This document shows positions 31,303 through 43,300 of a stretch of 64,000 nucleotides of DNA, piece by piece; position 1 is the stretch's first letter; every line of letters begins with the position of its first letter. Origin of the DNA: Blastocladiella emersonii ATCC 22665 (Eukaryota > Blastocladiomycota > Blastocladiomycetes > Blastocladiales > Blastocladiaceae); NCBI GenBank assembly GCA_025594325.1, contig JANHCV010000009.1, positions 1 to 64,000 of the forward strand, in the 5' to 3' direction. Under the pieces are notes generated by a model. That model was not told where the DNA came from, did not search any database, and worked only from the letters and a program-made list of their open reading frames with translations. The translations under genes were made by a program, and so were the position numbers.

Positions 31303-34300
31303 ATGAGCTCCTCGTCGTCGTCGCGGCAACGTGGCTCGTCGTCCTCGGCGGCCAGCAGACGCTCGCGCCCGACCACACCGGCCTCGCAGCAGCAGCAGAA
31401 CCAGCTCCCCGAGTCCGCCTTTGCCGAGCGCTGGTCGATGCCCTCGACCAAGACGCGCGCGAGCCCGTCCTCGATTGGCCTCGAGCGCGTCGCCCTGCAG
31501 TCCGCGTCGCCGCGCGCCGCGTCGCGTCACGGACCCGCCGCCGACTCGGGCACCCTGCCCGAGCTCCCGCCCGTCACGGCCAGCCCCGGACAGCACGTCC
31601 GCGGCCGCTCGGCCGGATCCGCTAACATGTCGCCCTCGGGCTCCGAGCACGGCTACGGCTCGCGCACTCCGCGCAGCGCTTCCTCGTCCATGGGCTACTC
31701 GCGCTCGCCTACCCACTCGGCCGGCCCGGCCGGTCCCGCTGCCGGGCTCTCGGCCGCCGGTTCCTACGCGCTGCTCAGGTACGACGGCTGGACACTGCGA
31801 CCACCACCGCATCGTTGATTGACCTCGATCGACCGCCGGTAGCCCCGAGTTCCGCCGCATGCGCATCCGCGAGAAGACGTACGACGTCAACCTCGTCTCC
31901 ACCCACATGCCCACCTACGAGCCCCTGCTCGACGAGTACCTACAGGACTACTTCAACACACCCTCCATCCGCGCCCACCTCGTCAGTCTCGGCATCGTAC
32001 GTTGCTCGCTCCACGCGTCCGTTCATCGTGCCCGAGCGCTGACCGGTTGATCCCACTCCAGATTGACCGCGACGGCTTCATCATTGACGAGCGCACCTTC
32101 AAGTACGCCCAGCTCGCCCTCGACCGCGTCGAGCGCGAGGACCAGATCGCCCGCCTCAACCAGCAGCGCGACATTGACCGCGAGGTCGAGGTCGCCCTGC
32201 GACAGGGCCAGGATCGCGCCCGCTCCGCGTCCCCGCGCAAACTGCGCGGCCATGGCGGCGACATGTGGACCAAGACCACCGAGAACTACGCCCCGACGGC
32301 ATCCTCGCCTACCGCGAACATGTCCTCGTCGTCGTCGCTCGGAGCGGTCCAGCCTGGTGCCCCTGCGTCTCCAGGGCCACCCGCGACTACACCGCCGCCG
32401 CTTCACCAGCGCAGGCAGTCGGCCGCCGCGGCCATCTCGCCGCTGCTCCCCATGACTCTCCCGCCCGTCGCCTCGCCGCCGCGCATCTCGCCCTCGGGCC
32501 TCTCGTCGCGCTACAACCTCCCGCCGCGCGCCACCAACACCACCGTCTCCCGCCCCGGCTCGCGCGCCGGATCGGGCGTCCTGCGCACGCATCCGGGCAC
32601 CTCGAGCAACAGCGCGACCGCGTCGGACCCCAGCATGGCGGCCGCGCTACCCGATACGGCGTCCATCACTGGCGCCACCATGGCCGCGGCGAGCATGAGC
32701 GCCAGCACGCCCGTGTCGCGCGAGCACTCGGCGTCGTCGTCGCCGCGGCCCGTCCACCCGGCGCGCCCCAGGTCGGCCTTCACCAAGGCGCGGCCCATGT
32801 CGCCGCGCGCCACCCACTCGACGCTCGCGCCCGCCGAGAACACGCAGCGCGACCCCGTCGCCGAGTTCTACCGCGAGTACTCGGACGACGACGACTTTGC
32901 GTCCGAGTCGGCCGACCCGCCGTCCGAGCGGTCTGCTGCCTCGGCAAAGTCCCCGCGCACGGCAACGAAGCGCCGGCCCATGTCGCCCACCTCCGAGTCG
33001 GGCGCGCAGGTCGAGCCCGAGGACGTCCCGCCCGCGACCGCCACGACGGGCACGTCGCCCGCGCGGCCCATCACGCTCGAGTCGGCGACGCAGCCGTCGA
33101 CGTCGCACCTCGCCCTGTTCCGCGACGGCGCCACGCAGGTCGACCGCCCCGCCGAGCGCCTCGCCACATCCGCGCAGACCTCGGCCCACACGCTGTACCG
33201 CGACGCGGGCGTCGAGCCGCTGCACACGGCCAAGTTCGAGTCGGGCATGCAGACCAGCGCGCTCGACCTTCGCACCCAGCCGGCGCAGACGGAGCGGCCG
33301 AGCTCGCACGACGTGTCGACTGCCGCCACCACCGCGCGCGCGTCGATCCAGGCGCAGACGAGCGCCGCCGAGGTTGGGCAGCAGCACGCGCAGACTAGTT
33401 CGGCTGAGCTGACTCAGCGCCACGCCCAGACGAGTGTCGCCGAGCTGAGCCAGCGGCACGCCCAGACCAGTGTCACGGAAGTGAACCAGCGGCACGCGCA
33501 GACCAGCAGCGCCGACGTGTCGCACCGACAGGTCCAGTCGTCGGCCCAGGCGCTCGGCGTCCACCATGGTACCTCGGCCATGCAGTTCGGCACCGACTCG
33601 GCCTCGGCCGCCGTCGGGCCCGACGCTGCGTCCGAGACGGGTCTGCCGTTCGATGTCACGGACAACACGAGGTACGCTGTTCGCTGGTCGGCTTTTGGGC
33701 GACGCATGCTGACATTTTCCCTCGCTTAGCTACCGCGCTTTCGAAATCGCCCTGCACGAGGCTACCTCGCTGCTCGACGACGCGCAGCCGGCGACCGCGC
33801 GCGACCGCGCGACGCACCTGGTCCGCGTCATGCAGTCGTCGGCGGGATTCTCGCGGCACCCGGTCCCGCGCGCCATCCTCGCCGAGGCGTACCTCGTGTG
33901 CGCGCGCGCCGCGTACCGCATGGGCGACACACCCGCCGCCGAGTCCGGCATTCTGTCGGCTATGCACTACGCCGTCGACTCGGCCGGCAGCGGCGCCCTG
34001 CTCCGCGACATTGTCGAGTTCCAGCACGTCGTCATGGCCGAGCGTGAGTTCCGCGCGCCGTCTGCGCCGCAACAGCAGCATCAGGCCGCCCAGCAGCCGC
34101 AGCAGCAGCAGGTCCCGCCGCCGCCGCAGATTGACTCGCGTCCGTCGTCGGCCGTGGTCCCCAACGCTGCCTCGCTCACGACCGCCGAGCGTCTCCTCGT
34201 CGGCTACATTGCCGCGCTCGGCGGCGACGTCCGCGAGGCGCTCGACGAGATCCAGCGCACCCGCGCCATGGCCGCTCAGGACTCGGCGCCTGCCGCGAGC

Positions 34301-37300
34301 CAGCACCGCGCGGCGGCACCGGCCCGGCCGAAGAGCGCCGCCAACCTGCTCCGCGACGAAACGACGGTCGTGCAGCAGCAGGAGCCGCAGCAGGAGAAGG
34401 AAGAGGTAGCCGCCTTAGCACCGCCCGCCGCCATCGATGAACAGCCCGCTGCCGAACCTTCTCGTCCCCCGTCGGCGCCGCGGACCCCGCGAAACGCCTC
34501 GCAGCACGCGTCGACCGAGTCGCTCGCGCGCGCCTCCCCGAAACGCCGCACGCTGACCAAGTCGCAGCCGAGCCTTCTCGCCGCGACTGGCAAGTCCGCC
34601 ACCGTCGAGCCCACGCCCGATGCCGCCCCGCTCCGCCGCCCGCGCAGCGACACGATCCGCTACGTGCAACCGGCGTCGAACGCGTCGCCGTACGCGCAGT
34701 ACGTGGTCGCGGCGCCGGCCGACGCCGCCAAGCCCGCGTCGGGCTCGGCCACGCCGTCCCGCACGTCGAAGCCCGCGAGCCGTCGCGCGTCCAAGCCCAG
34801 CAGCGTCGCCGGCTCGTCGGCCGCGCTGACCGCGCCGCGTCCCGCGTCGGCCGGCGCCATCGAGTCAGCGTTTGACGTCAAGGACATTATCCGCCAGGGC
34901 TCCCTCGTCATTGCCGAGGACCCGGCGCCTGCGCCTGCGCCAGCCCCTGCACCCGTCGTTGACTCGACGCTCAACCTCGCGTCGGGCGTCGCGCTCCCCG
35001 ACTCGGCCGCCGTGTCCACCGAGAGCATCCACGAGGACCCGCCACCACCCGCCGAGCAGCCGCACGTAGTCTCGCTCCCGCCCCTCGCTGACGCAGAGCC
35101 TGCCGTGTACGCGGCGCCTGCAGCAGACGCGTCCAAGGAGAGCCTCGAGCAGGCCGACTCGGCGAGCTCCGAATCGGTCCACGCCGCGGCGGCGGTCCCG
35201 CTGCCCGCGTCCGTCGCCGGGTCGCGCGTCCTGTTTGGCTCGACGCACTCGGTCGCTGGCTCGGAGCCTGCCCGCACCGCCGCCGCGCCTGCGAATAAGT
35301 CGCCGCTATCGGGTGCGCCGGTGACGGCAGCGCTCGGTCTCGGGCTCGGGATTGGCGCCCTCGCTGCGTCGGCGCTGTTTCGGAGCAAGGACGAGATCGC
35401 CGGCGTCGATTCCCATCCGGCCGACGCGCACGACGACAGCGTTGATCCTGCCGGCGTCCCGCTTCCGCAGTCGGTTGCGGCCTCGCTCGCGCTGCTCGCA
35501 GGCCCGGTGCCGCAAGCGGACGAGCCTACCCCAGCTGTCGCTGTCGAGGAGAAGCAGGAGCCGCTCGAACCCGTCGAGGCCGCTCCGGTGCCCAAGGAGC
35601 CCGCCGCCCCCCTGGCCCAGGTCGAGGAGGAGCGCTTCGAGCTCAATTCTGCGACGATCGCCCTGCCCGCGAGCGTTGCTGCATCGCGGACGCTGCTCGC
35701 TGAGCCCGAACCCGAACCTGCGCCGGCCGATAACTCGGCCGTCCCGGCTGAGCCTGCTGTCTCGACATCGCAGGACAATCTCGGCGTCGATCCGCACCAC
35801 GTCGTGCTCCCGGCATCCGTCGCCGCGTCCGCCCTGCTGCTAGCATCCAGTGAGCCCATGCTCGCCGAGCAGCAGCCGGACGACGAGCCCGTGCGCGAAC
35901 CCGCCTCGAAGCCCGACCACGCTGGCGCCGACGACCCGCGCTCGATTGCGCTGCCGGCCTCGGTTGCTGCCTCCGCGCTCCTGCTCGCGTCTACGGCGAG
36001 TCTGCACGACTCGGAGCGCCACGCCGAGCAGCGGTTGCAGGTGGACGTGAGCGACCCGCACTCGATTGCGCTCCCCGCGTCCGTAGCCGCCTCCGCGCTC
36101 CTCCTCGCCGCCTCGACCCAGAGCCTCGCCAGGGCGCCGAGCCAGCCCACGGTCCAGCCGACGGCGGAACCTGCGTCCGTGGCCGAGGACTCGCTCGTTG
36201 ACCCGCACTCGCTCACGCTTCCCGCCTCCGTCGCTGCCTCGGCGATGCTCCTCGCTTCTTCGTATGAGCTCGCCGAGGAACCGAGGCAGACTCCGGTCCA
36301 TGCCTCGGCGCAGCTCGAGGAAGAGTCGGTGGACCCGTCCTCGGTCGCCCTGCCTGCGTCCGTAGCCGCATCGGCCCTCCTTCTCGCCGCGTCGACGCAG
36401 AATCTGGCCAAGGCGCCGAGCCAACCGTCGGTCCGCGATGCTGCCTCGCCGCAAGACCAGACGGAGCAGTTGTCGGTCGATCCGCACTCTATCGCGCTCC
36501 CGGCCAGCGTCGCGGCCTCCCAAACGCTGTTTGCCGCCGAGCCCGCTCGGGAGCCCGCTCGTGAGCCACTTCGCGACGCGCCATCGGTTTCCGCGTCGAG
36601 CACGCACCTCGCCGCGGATCCTCACTCGATCGCCCTCCCAGCTTCCGTCGCCGGGTCGGCGATGCTGTTGGCGTCGACGCAGGACCTCGCACGGGCGCCA
36701 AGCCAGCCCTCCGTCAGCGACGCGACCGCGCTCGAGCAGTCGGTCGACCCGCACTCGATTGCGCTTCCGGCGAGTGTCGCTGCCTCGCAGACGCTGCTCA
36801 ACGAGGCGACCGCGCCCGCGCTCGCGGCTTCGGCTTCACCGTCCTCCGCCAACCTCGCAAGCGACCCACACTCGATTGCGCTACCCGCTTCAGTCGCCGC
36901 GTCGGCGCTCCTCCTCGCGTCCACGCAGGACCTGCAGCCGGCGCCGAGTCAGCAGCAGCTCGAGCAGGAGGAGGACGAGTCGGCCGACCCGCACTACGTC
37001 GCCCTTCCCGCGAGCGTAGCGGCGTCGCAGGCGCTGTTCGCCGGGCCTTCTCATGAACCCCTCCGCGAGACGCCGTCGGCCTCGGCCTCTCGGACCGATC
37101 TCGCCGCCGATCCCCACTCGATTGCTCTTCCCGCGTCGGTGGCCGCATCCGCGATGCTGCTCGCATCGGCCCAGGACCTCTCCGAGCCGCCTCACCACGC
37201 GCCTCTCCATGACACAGAGCGGAGCGAGCACGAGGACGAGTCAGCCGACCCGCACTCGATCGCGCTGCCGGCGAGCGTTGCCGCGTCGCAGGCCCTCTTC

Positions 37301-40300
37301 ACCGAGCCAGCCTCGGTCACGGAGCGCGATGCGTCGGTCCATGCGTCCAGCAGCGACGTATCGGCGGACCCGCACTCGATCGCACTTCCCGCCTCGGTTG
37401 CCGCCTCTGCGCTCCTTCTCGCGTCCAACCAGAGTCTCAGCGGCAAGGCCGTGAGCCAGTCGCAGCTGACCGCCGAGCCCGCAGCACCTGTCGCTGCCGA
37501 AGTCGACCCCCGCTCGATTGCGCTTCCGGCGTCGGTGGCGGCCTCGCAGACGCTCTTCTCCGATTCGAGCGCCGCTGCCGAGCCTGCCGGCCGACTCGAG
37601 GACCAGCAACCCGACCCGCTCTCGATTGCCCTTCCCGCGTCGGTTGCGGCCTCGGCGCTCCTGCTCGCGTCGGCACAGGACCTGCGCGAGCCGCCAGCCG
37701 CGTCGGTCGTCCGCGAGAATGTCGCCCCGCAGGAACCCGTCGATGCGGACCCGCACGCGATTGCGCTCCCGCCGAGCGTCGCGGCGTCGCAGACGCTGTT
37801 CGCCCCGCTCGCCGAGGAGTCCCGCCCTGCTCTCGCGCCATCAACCGCAACGGCCGCGTCGCGCGAGGAGCTCGACCTCGACCCGCGCTCGATTGCCCTC
37901 CCCACCTCTACCGCTGCGTCGGCACTGCTTCTCGCCTCGCGCGACGCGCTGACGGAACCCGCTGCTGAACCGGCCCTCGCACAGCGCCCCGTCGACCCGC
38001 ACGGCATCGCGCTCCCGGCATCCGTCGCCAGCTCGGCGCTGCTGTTGGCGGCATCTCGCAGTTTTGACGCAGTTGACGCCGCTGACGACGATCCCGGTGT
38101 CCGCGACGACGATGTCGACCCGCACTCGATTGCACTTCCGGGTTCCGTGGCCGCATCACTGGCCCTGCTCGGATCTGCGCGGCAGCTCACGTCCGACGAC
38201 CGCGCCGCCGCGCCGTCCGCGCAAGAAGAGCAGGGCGACCTCGTCGACCCGGCGTCTATCTCGCTCCCGGCATCCGTCGCCGGCTCCGCGCTCCTTCTCG
38301 CATCGCGGCACGACCTCGCCGATCCTGCCTCGATCGCGCTCCCGGCCTCGGTCGCCGCGTCGGCTCTGCTCCTCAACGAGCCTGACCCGATTGACGACGG
38401 CGCCGTTCGTGTCGAGGTTGACCCTGCGTCCATCCACCTGCCCGCGTCGGTCGCATCATCGGCGCTGCTGCTCGCTGCTTCGTCCCGCGACCAGCTGTCT
38501 GCGCAGGCTGACCCGGCCAGCGTTCCGCTACCTGCGTCGGTCGCCGCGTCATTGGCGCTCCTGTCCGAGCCGTCCGTCCAAACCGACTCTTCCTCAAACA
38601 CAAGCGAGCCAGCTCCGCCATCTGCCGATCCACACGCTGTTCTGCTTCCCGAGTCGGTCGCCGCATCGCAGGCCCTGTTTTCCTCGCGCGACGCGCTCGC
38701 CCAGGGTTTCTCGAGTCCGAGGGCCGCCTCGCAGGACGCGCTCGCTGCGGACCCGGCTACGATCGCGCTACCCGCGTCCGTCGCCGCGTCCATGATGCTG
38801 TTCGGTTCACGCGAGACGCTGAAGCCGCGCGAGCCCCTGGACCACGTCGATCCGCACGCCGTGTCGCTGCCCGCGTCGGTCGCGGCCTCGCAGGCGCTCT
38901 TCGCGTCCGGCGACCGTCTCGCTCAACCAACGACTCCGCCGGAACAGGTCGCCGACCATTTCGATCCTACGTTCGTCGCTCTCCCCGACTCGGTCGCTGC
39001 CTCGCAGGTTCTCTTCGCGCCCGCACCGGCGCCGGCGAGTTACGTGGCCGACGCGGCTCTCGCACCCGCGTCAGTTCCGCTCCCCGCGTCCGTCGCCGCG
39101 TCCATGGCGCTTCTCTCGTCCACGACGGCGCTCGATGCGGCGCAGCCCAACCCCGAGCCCGTCAAGCCTCACGACGACGCTGTGGATCCTGCTGCGTACG
39201 CGCTACCCGCGTCGCTTCCAGGTTCCGCGTCCATTCTCGCGGACGGTCCGGGCACCGAACCTCTCGCTGAAGCTCTCGACCCGGCCAGCGTCGCGCTCCC
39301 TGCGTCGGTGGCCGGCTCGCGCATGCTTCTCGCTTCGTCGCTCGCCCTCGACTCGACTCCGCCTGGAAGTAGCGGCCGACTCGCCAGTACGACCGCGCTC
39401 GATGCTGCGTCGATTGCGCTCCCAGCCTCGGTCGCCGGCTCGATTGCTCTTCTTTCGCAGCAGCCCGACCTCGCCGCATCGCAGCGCGCGCTGTCGGGCA
39501 AGTCGAGCGACCGTGATGTCGACCCGGCCGGAATCGCGTTTCCCGCATCGGTCGCCGGCTCGACTGTGCTCCTCGCGTCGGGCACCAACCTCGCCCGCAT
39601 CGCGTCCGTATCGGGCTCGCGCTCGATTCTCCACCACGCAGCACTCGATGCGGCGACGTACCCGCTTCCTGCCTCGGTCGCTGGGAGCCAGGCGCTGTTC
39701 GGGTCCCAGGTCACGCTGGAGCCAGCGGATCGGGCGTCTGTCGCCCATAGCCACACAGCCGATCCGGCCGCCATTGCGCTACCGGCCTCAGTCGCCGCCT
39801 CGACCGCTGCGCTCACGCCCGAGCTGCGCGAGGTGGACCAGGTCGATCCTGCCATGGTCGGCCTGCCGCCGTCTGTCGCCGGCTCGCAGGTTCTCGCCCA
39901 ATCGATGACGCAGCTGTCTCGGCCAGAGTCTACGCCAGTGCTTCGCCAGAATTCCGCGTCGACGCCCGCTCTGAACAGATCCTCGTCCGTCACACAGGTC
40001 GACCCATCCCAGATTGCACTTCCAGCGTCTGTTGCGGGATCGACCGCGTCCGTCGCTCCTCGCTCAGAGCAGCAGGACCCCGCGAGTATCGACCCTGCCT
40101 CCATCGCGCTCCCGGGCTCCGTCGCGTCCTCGAATCAGTCGCTCGCGCGGACGGCATCGCTTCCCGCTGTCGGCCCTACCCCGGTCCACCAGCACCATGG
40201 CCGCCACGGCACGTCCCCGCTTCGGCAGCAGGTCGACCTCGCTGCGACGTCGAGCGAGGAGCTCGTTGCCGCCGACCCGACCGACGTGCCGCTTCCCGCC

Positions 40301-43300
40301 TCGGTCGCCGGATCGCGCGTCCTGCTCAGTTCGACGCCCAACCTCGCTCAACCCCGCGTCGCTCAGCAGCCGCAACCGCAGGCCGTTCACGGCTCGCATC
40401 GCATGCTGGCCAAGTCGCAGCCCCATACTCGCAGCATGGGTTCCATTCCCGGGAAGTCGGCCACCGATCCCGCGTCGGTTCCGCTGCCTGCGTCCACGGC
40501 GGGCTCTCGCTCGGCCGTCGCCTCGAACGCTTCGATTACCCGCGGCCCCGCAGCGGCACAGCCACTCGACCCCGCAGCCATCGCTCTTCCCGAGTCGCGG
40601 GCGGCGTCGGTGCAGGTTCTCGCGGGCAAGGCCGCTGGATCAGCGCCGGGCTCCGCGCGAGCGTCCGCGTCCAACCTGCGCGATCGCTCCGAAATCGATC
40701 CCGCCTCGGTCGCGCTTCCCGCCTCGGTTGCTGGGTCGCAGGCGCTGTTCGGCGACGCAGCTCCCGCCGATGTCGCCGGTATCCAGCGGTCCGCTTCGCA
40801 GGGGAGCCTTCGCCGCGCCGACCGTTCCATCGAGCAGTACCCCCACACGAACACCGAGGTCGACGCGGCCAGCTACCCACTGCCCCGCTCGCTCGCAGGG
40901 TCGCGGGTTTTGCTCCACTCGCACTCGTCGCTCCCGTCGGTTAACGAGGAGCCCGAACCCGACCCGACCTCGTTTGCGCAAACCGAGTCCGTAACGGGCT
41001 CGCGCGTCCTGTTCTCCTCGCAGCAGAACCTCGCGTCCGCTCGCCATTCGCGGCCGACTAGCGCCACGAGTTCGAGCCGCGCGCTGGCCCACTTTGAGGT
41101 CGACCCCGCCATGTACGAGCTCCCGGCGTCGCTCGGCGGCTCGGCGCTGCTCCTCGCCGGTTCGCACCACGTTCTCGCACCGGTCAGCGAGACGAGCGAG
41201 TCGACTGGAAGCCAGGGTGAGTCCGACCAGCCGGATCCGTCCGAGTTCCCGCTGCCCGCATCGGTTGTCGCGTCGCACATGCTTCTCGCTGGATCGCAGG
41301 CGAGCCTCCGCGACGGACGCGCGAGCAACGAGCGGGTCGCTGACCCCGCCAGTATTGCGCTTCCGCCGTCCGCTGCGGCGTCGCAGATGCTCTTCTCGTC
41401 CAGCCCTGCCCTCGCGGGGTCGTCGACCGCTGTCAACCACGGCACGTCTGCGAGAACCGCAAGTGATGCTCTCGAACCGACATCGGTCCCGCTCCCTGCC
41501 TCGGTCGCTGCGTCGCAGAACCTGCTCACGTCTACCGCCTCGCTGAGCGAGCCGCTCGCCCATCACGACGCGACCGAGTCGACGACCGCCGGCGCCACCC
41601 GCGAAGCAGAGCCAGTCGCCGAATTTGGCCGTCTCGACGCCGCGCTCGTACCGCTCCCTGCATCCGTGGCGGCGTCGCGCAACCTCCTGGCTTCCACGCC
41701 GGCTCTCGATCAATTTCCTACGCAGCAGGCCATGGACGCCGACCCAACCTCGGTCCCGCTCCCCGCGTCCGTCGCCGCGTCCCAGAACCTCTTCACGGAG
41801 CCGGCCGATTCCGCAGACATGTTTGCGCCCGAGCCTGTTCCATTGCGTCCGAAGCGCTTGCCGGTCGAGCAGCACCAGCGGCCAGAAGCTACGACGCCCG
41901 TTTTCGATCCAGTGTACCCGTCGCTCGTCCCGCTTTCTGCCTCGGTCGCCGCGTCGCGCAACCTGCTGGCATCCACGGCAGCACTCGAGGAGCCGCTCGC
42001 GACGGTTCAGGTCATCAATGCGACCAACGAGGACCCGTCGCAGGTTCCGCTACCCGAGTCAGTTGCCGCCTCGCGGCTTCTCCTCGCCTCGAACTCGAAC
42101 CTCGGCGAGCGAGTCTCGGCGTCGACCGTCGGAATCGATGCGGCTCAGCTTCCCCTCCCTGCATCAGTCGCCGCGTCGCGCAACCTGCTCTCGTCGACAA
42201 CGGCGCTCGATGCTCATGCGCAGGACGAAGACAACGCCGCCTCGCGTATACCGCTTCCGGCCTCGGTCGCGGCATCGCAAAACCTGCTCGCGTCGGTAAC
42301 CGCGCTCAACGTGCAGCCTGAACCGCGTGCGCTTAAGACGGACGATCCCGCTGTCTCTACTGCCGCGGTGAACCCCGTCTACCCGTCGCTCGTCCCACTT
42401 CCGCCATCGGTTGCCGCGTCGCGCCACTTGCTCGCCTCCATGGACGCACTCGACTCGTCGTCCGCGGTCGACGCAGCGCACCCCGCCCTCGTCCCGCTTC
42501 CGGCCTCGACCGCCATGTCGCAGGACTTGCCGGCCTCGACCCGAGTACTCGACGCGGCGGCGCAGCAGGAGCACACATCTGCGCCCGAAGTCGAGCCGGC
42601 CGAGTTCCGCGAGGAGCAGTTTACTGCCGATCCGGCGATGGTCCCGCTTCCGCACTCGGTCGCCGGCTCTCGAGCGCTTCTTTCGTCGGAACAGCAACTC
42701 GATGTGCGGCCGCACGAGCACCTCGAGACGGGTTCCGCTCGTGCTAGCACGGATGCGCTCGACGCAGCCGCCATCGCGCTCCCGGCGTCCGTGGCCGCGT
42801 CCGCCTTCCTCCTTTCGGAATCGCCTCAAGCTCCTGTCGACGCACCGCAGCTCGCCGATGCCTCTGCTGATCTCGACGCTGAGCCCGCAACAGTGCACCG
42901 TGCGGCGAGCGGGAACGTGTACCCGTCGCTCGTTCCGCTTCCCGCCTCTGTCGCGAGCTCCCAGGTCCTTCTCGCGTCGCGAACTAACCTCGCGGCGAGC
43001 CAGATGCTTCGGCCGCAGCAACTTGCTGCCGAGCCCGAGCCGCTGCAGGAACCGGAGCTCGACCCGTCGTCGATTGCCCTCCCTCGCTCCGTTGCGGCCT
43101 CGGCTGCGCTGCTGAGTTCATCCACCGAGCTGGACTCGAGCGCTCTCGTGCGGACGGTCGCGCAGCGCGAGCACCTCGAGCAGCCCGAGACGCCCGAGAC
43201 GCCCGCGACCGCTCCGACGGCGGACTCGCCAACGGCCGCGCACGACCCGCGTCCTGCTTCCGCGGCGTCATCCCGCTCCAACTCGACGCTTCGGCTGGCC

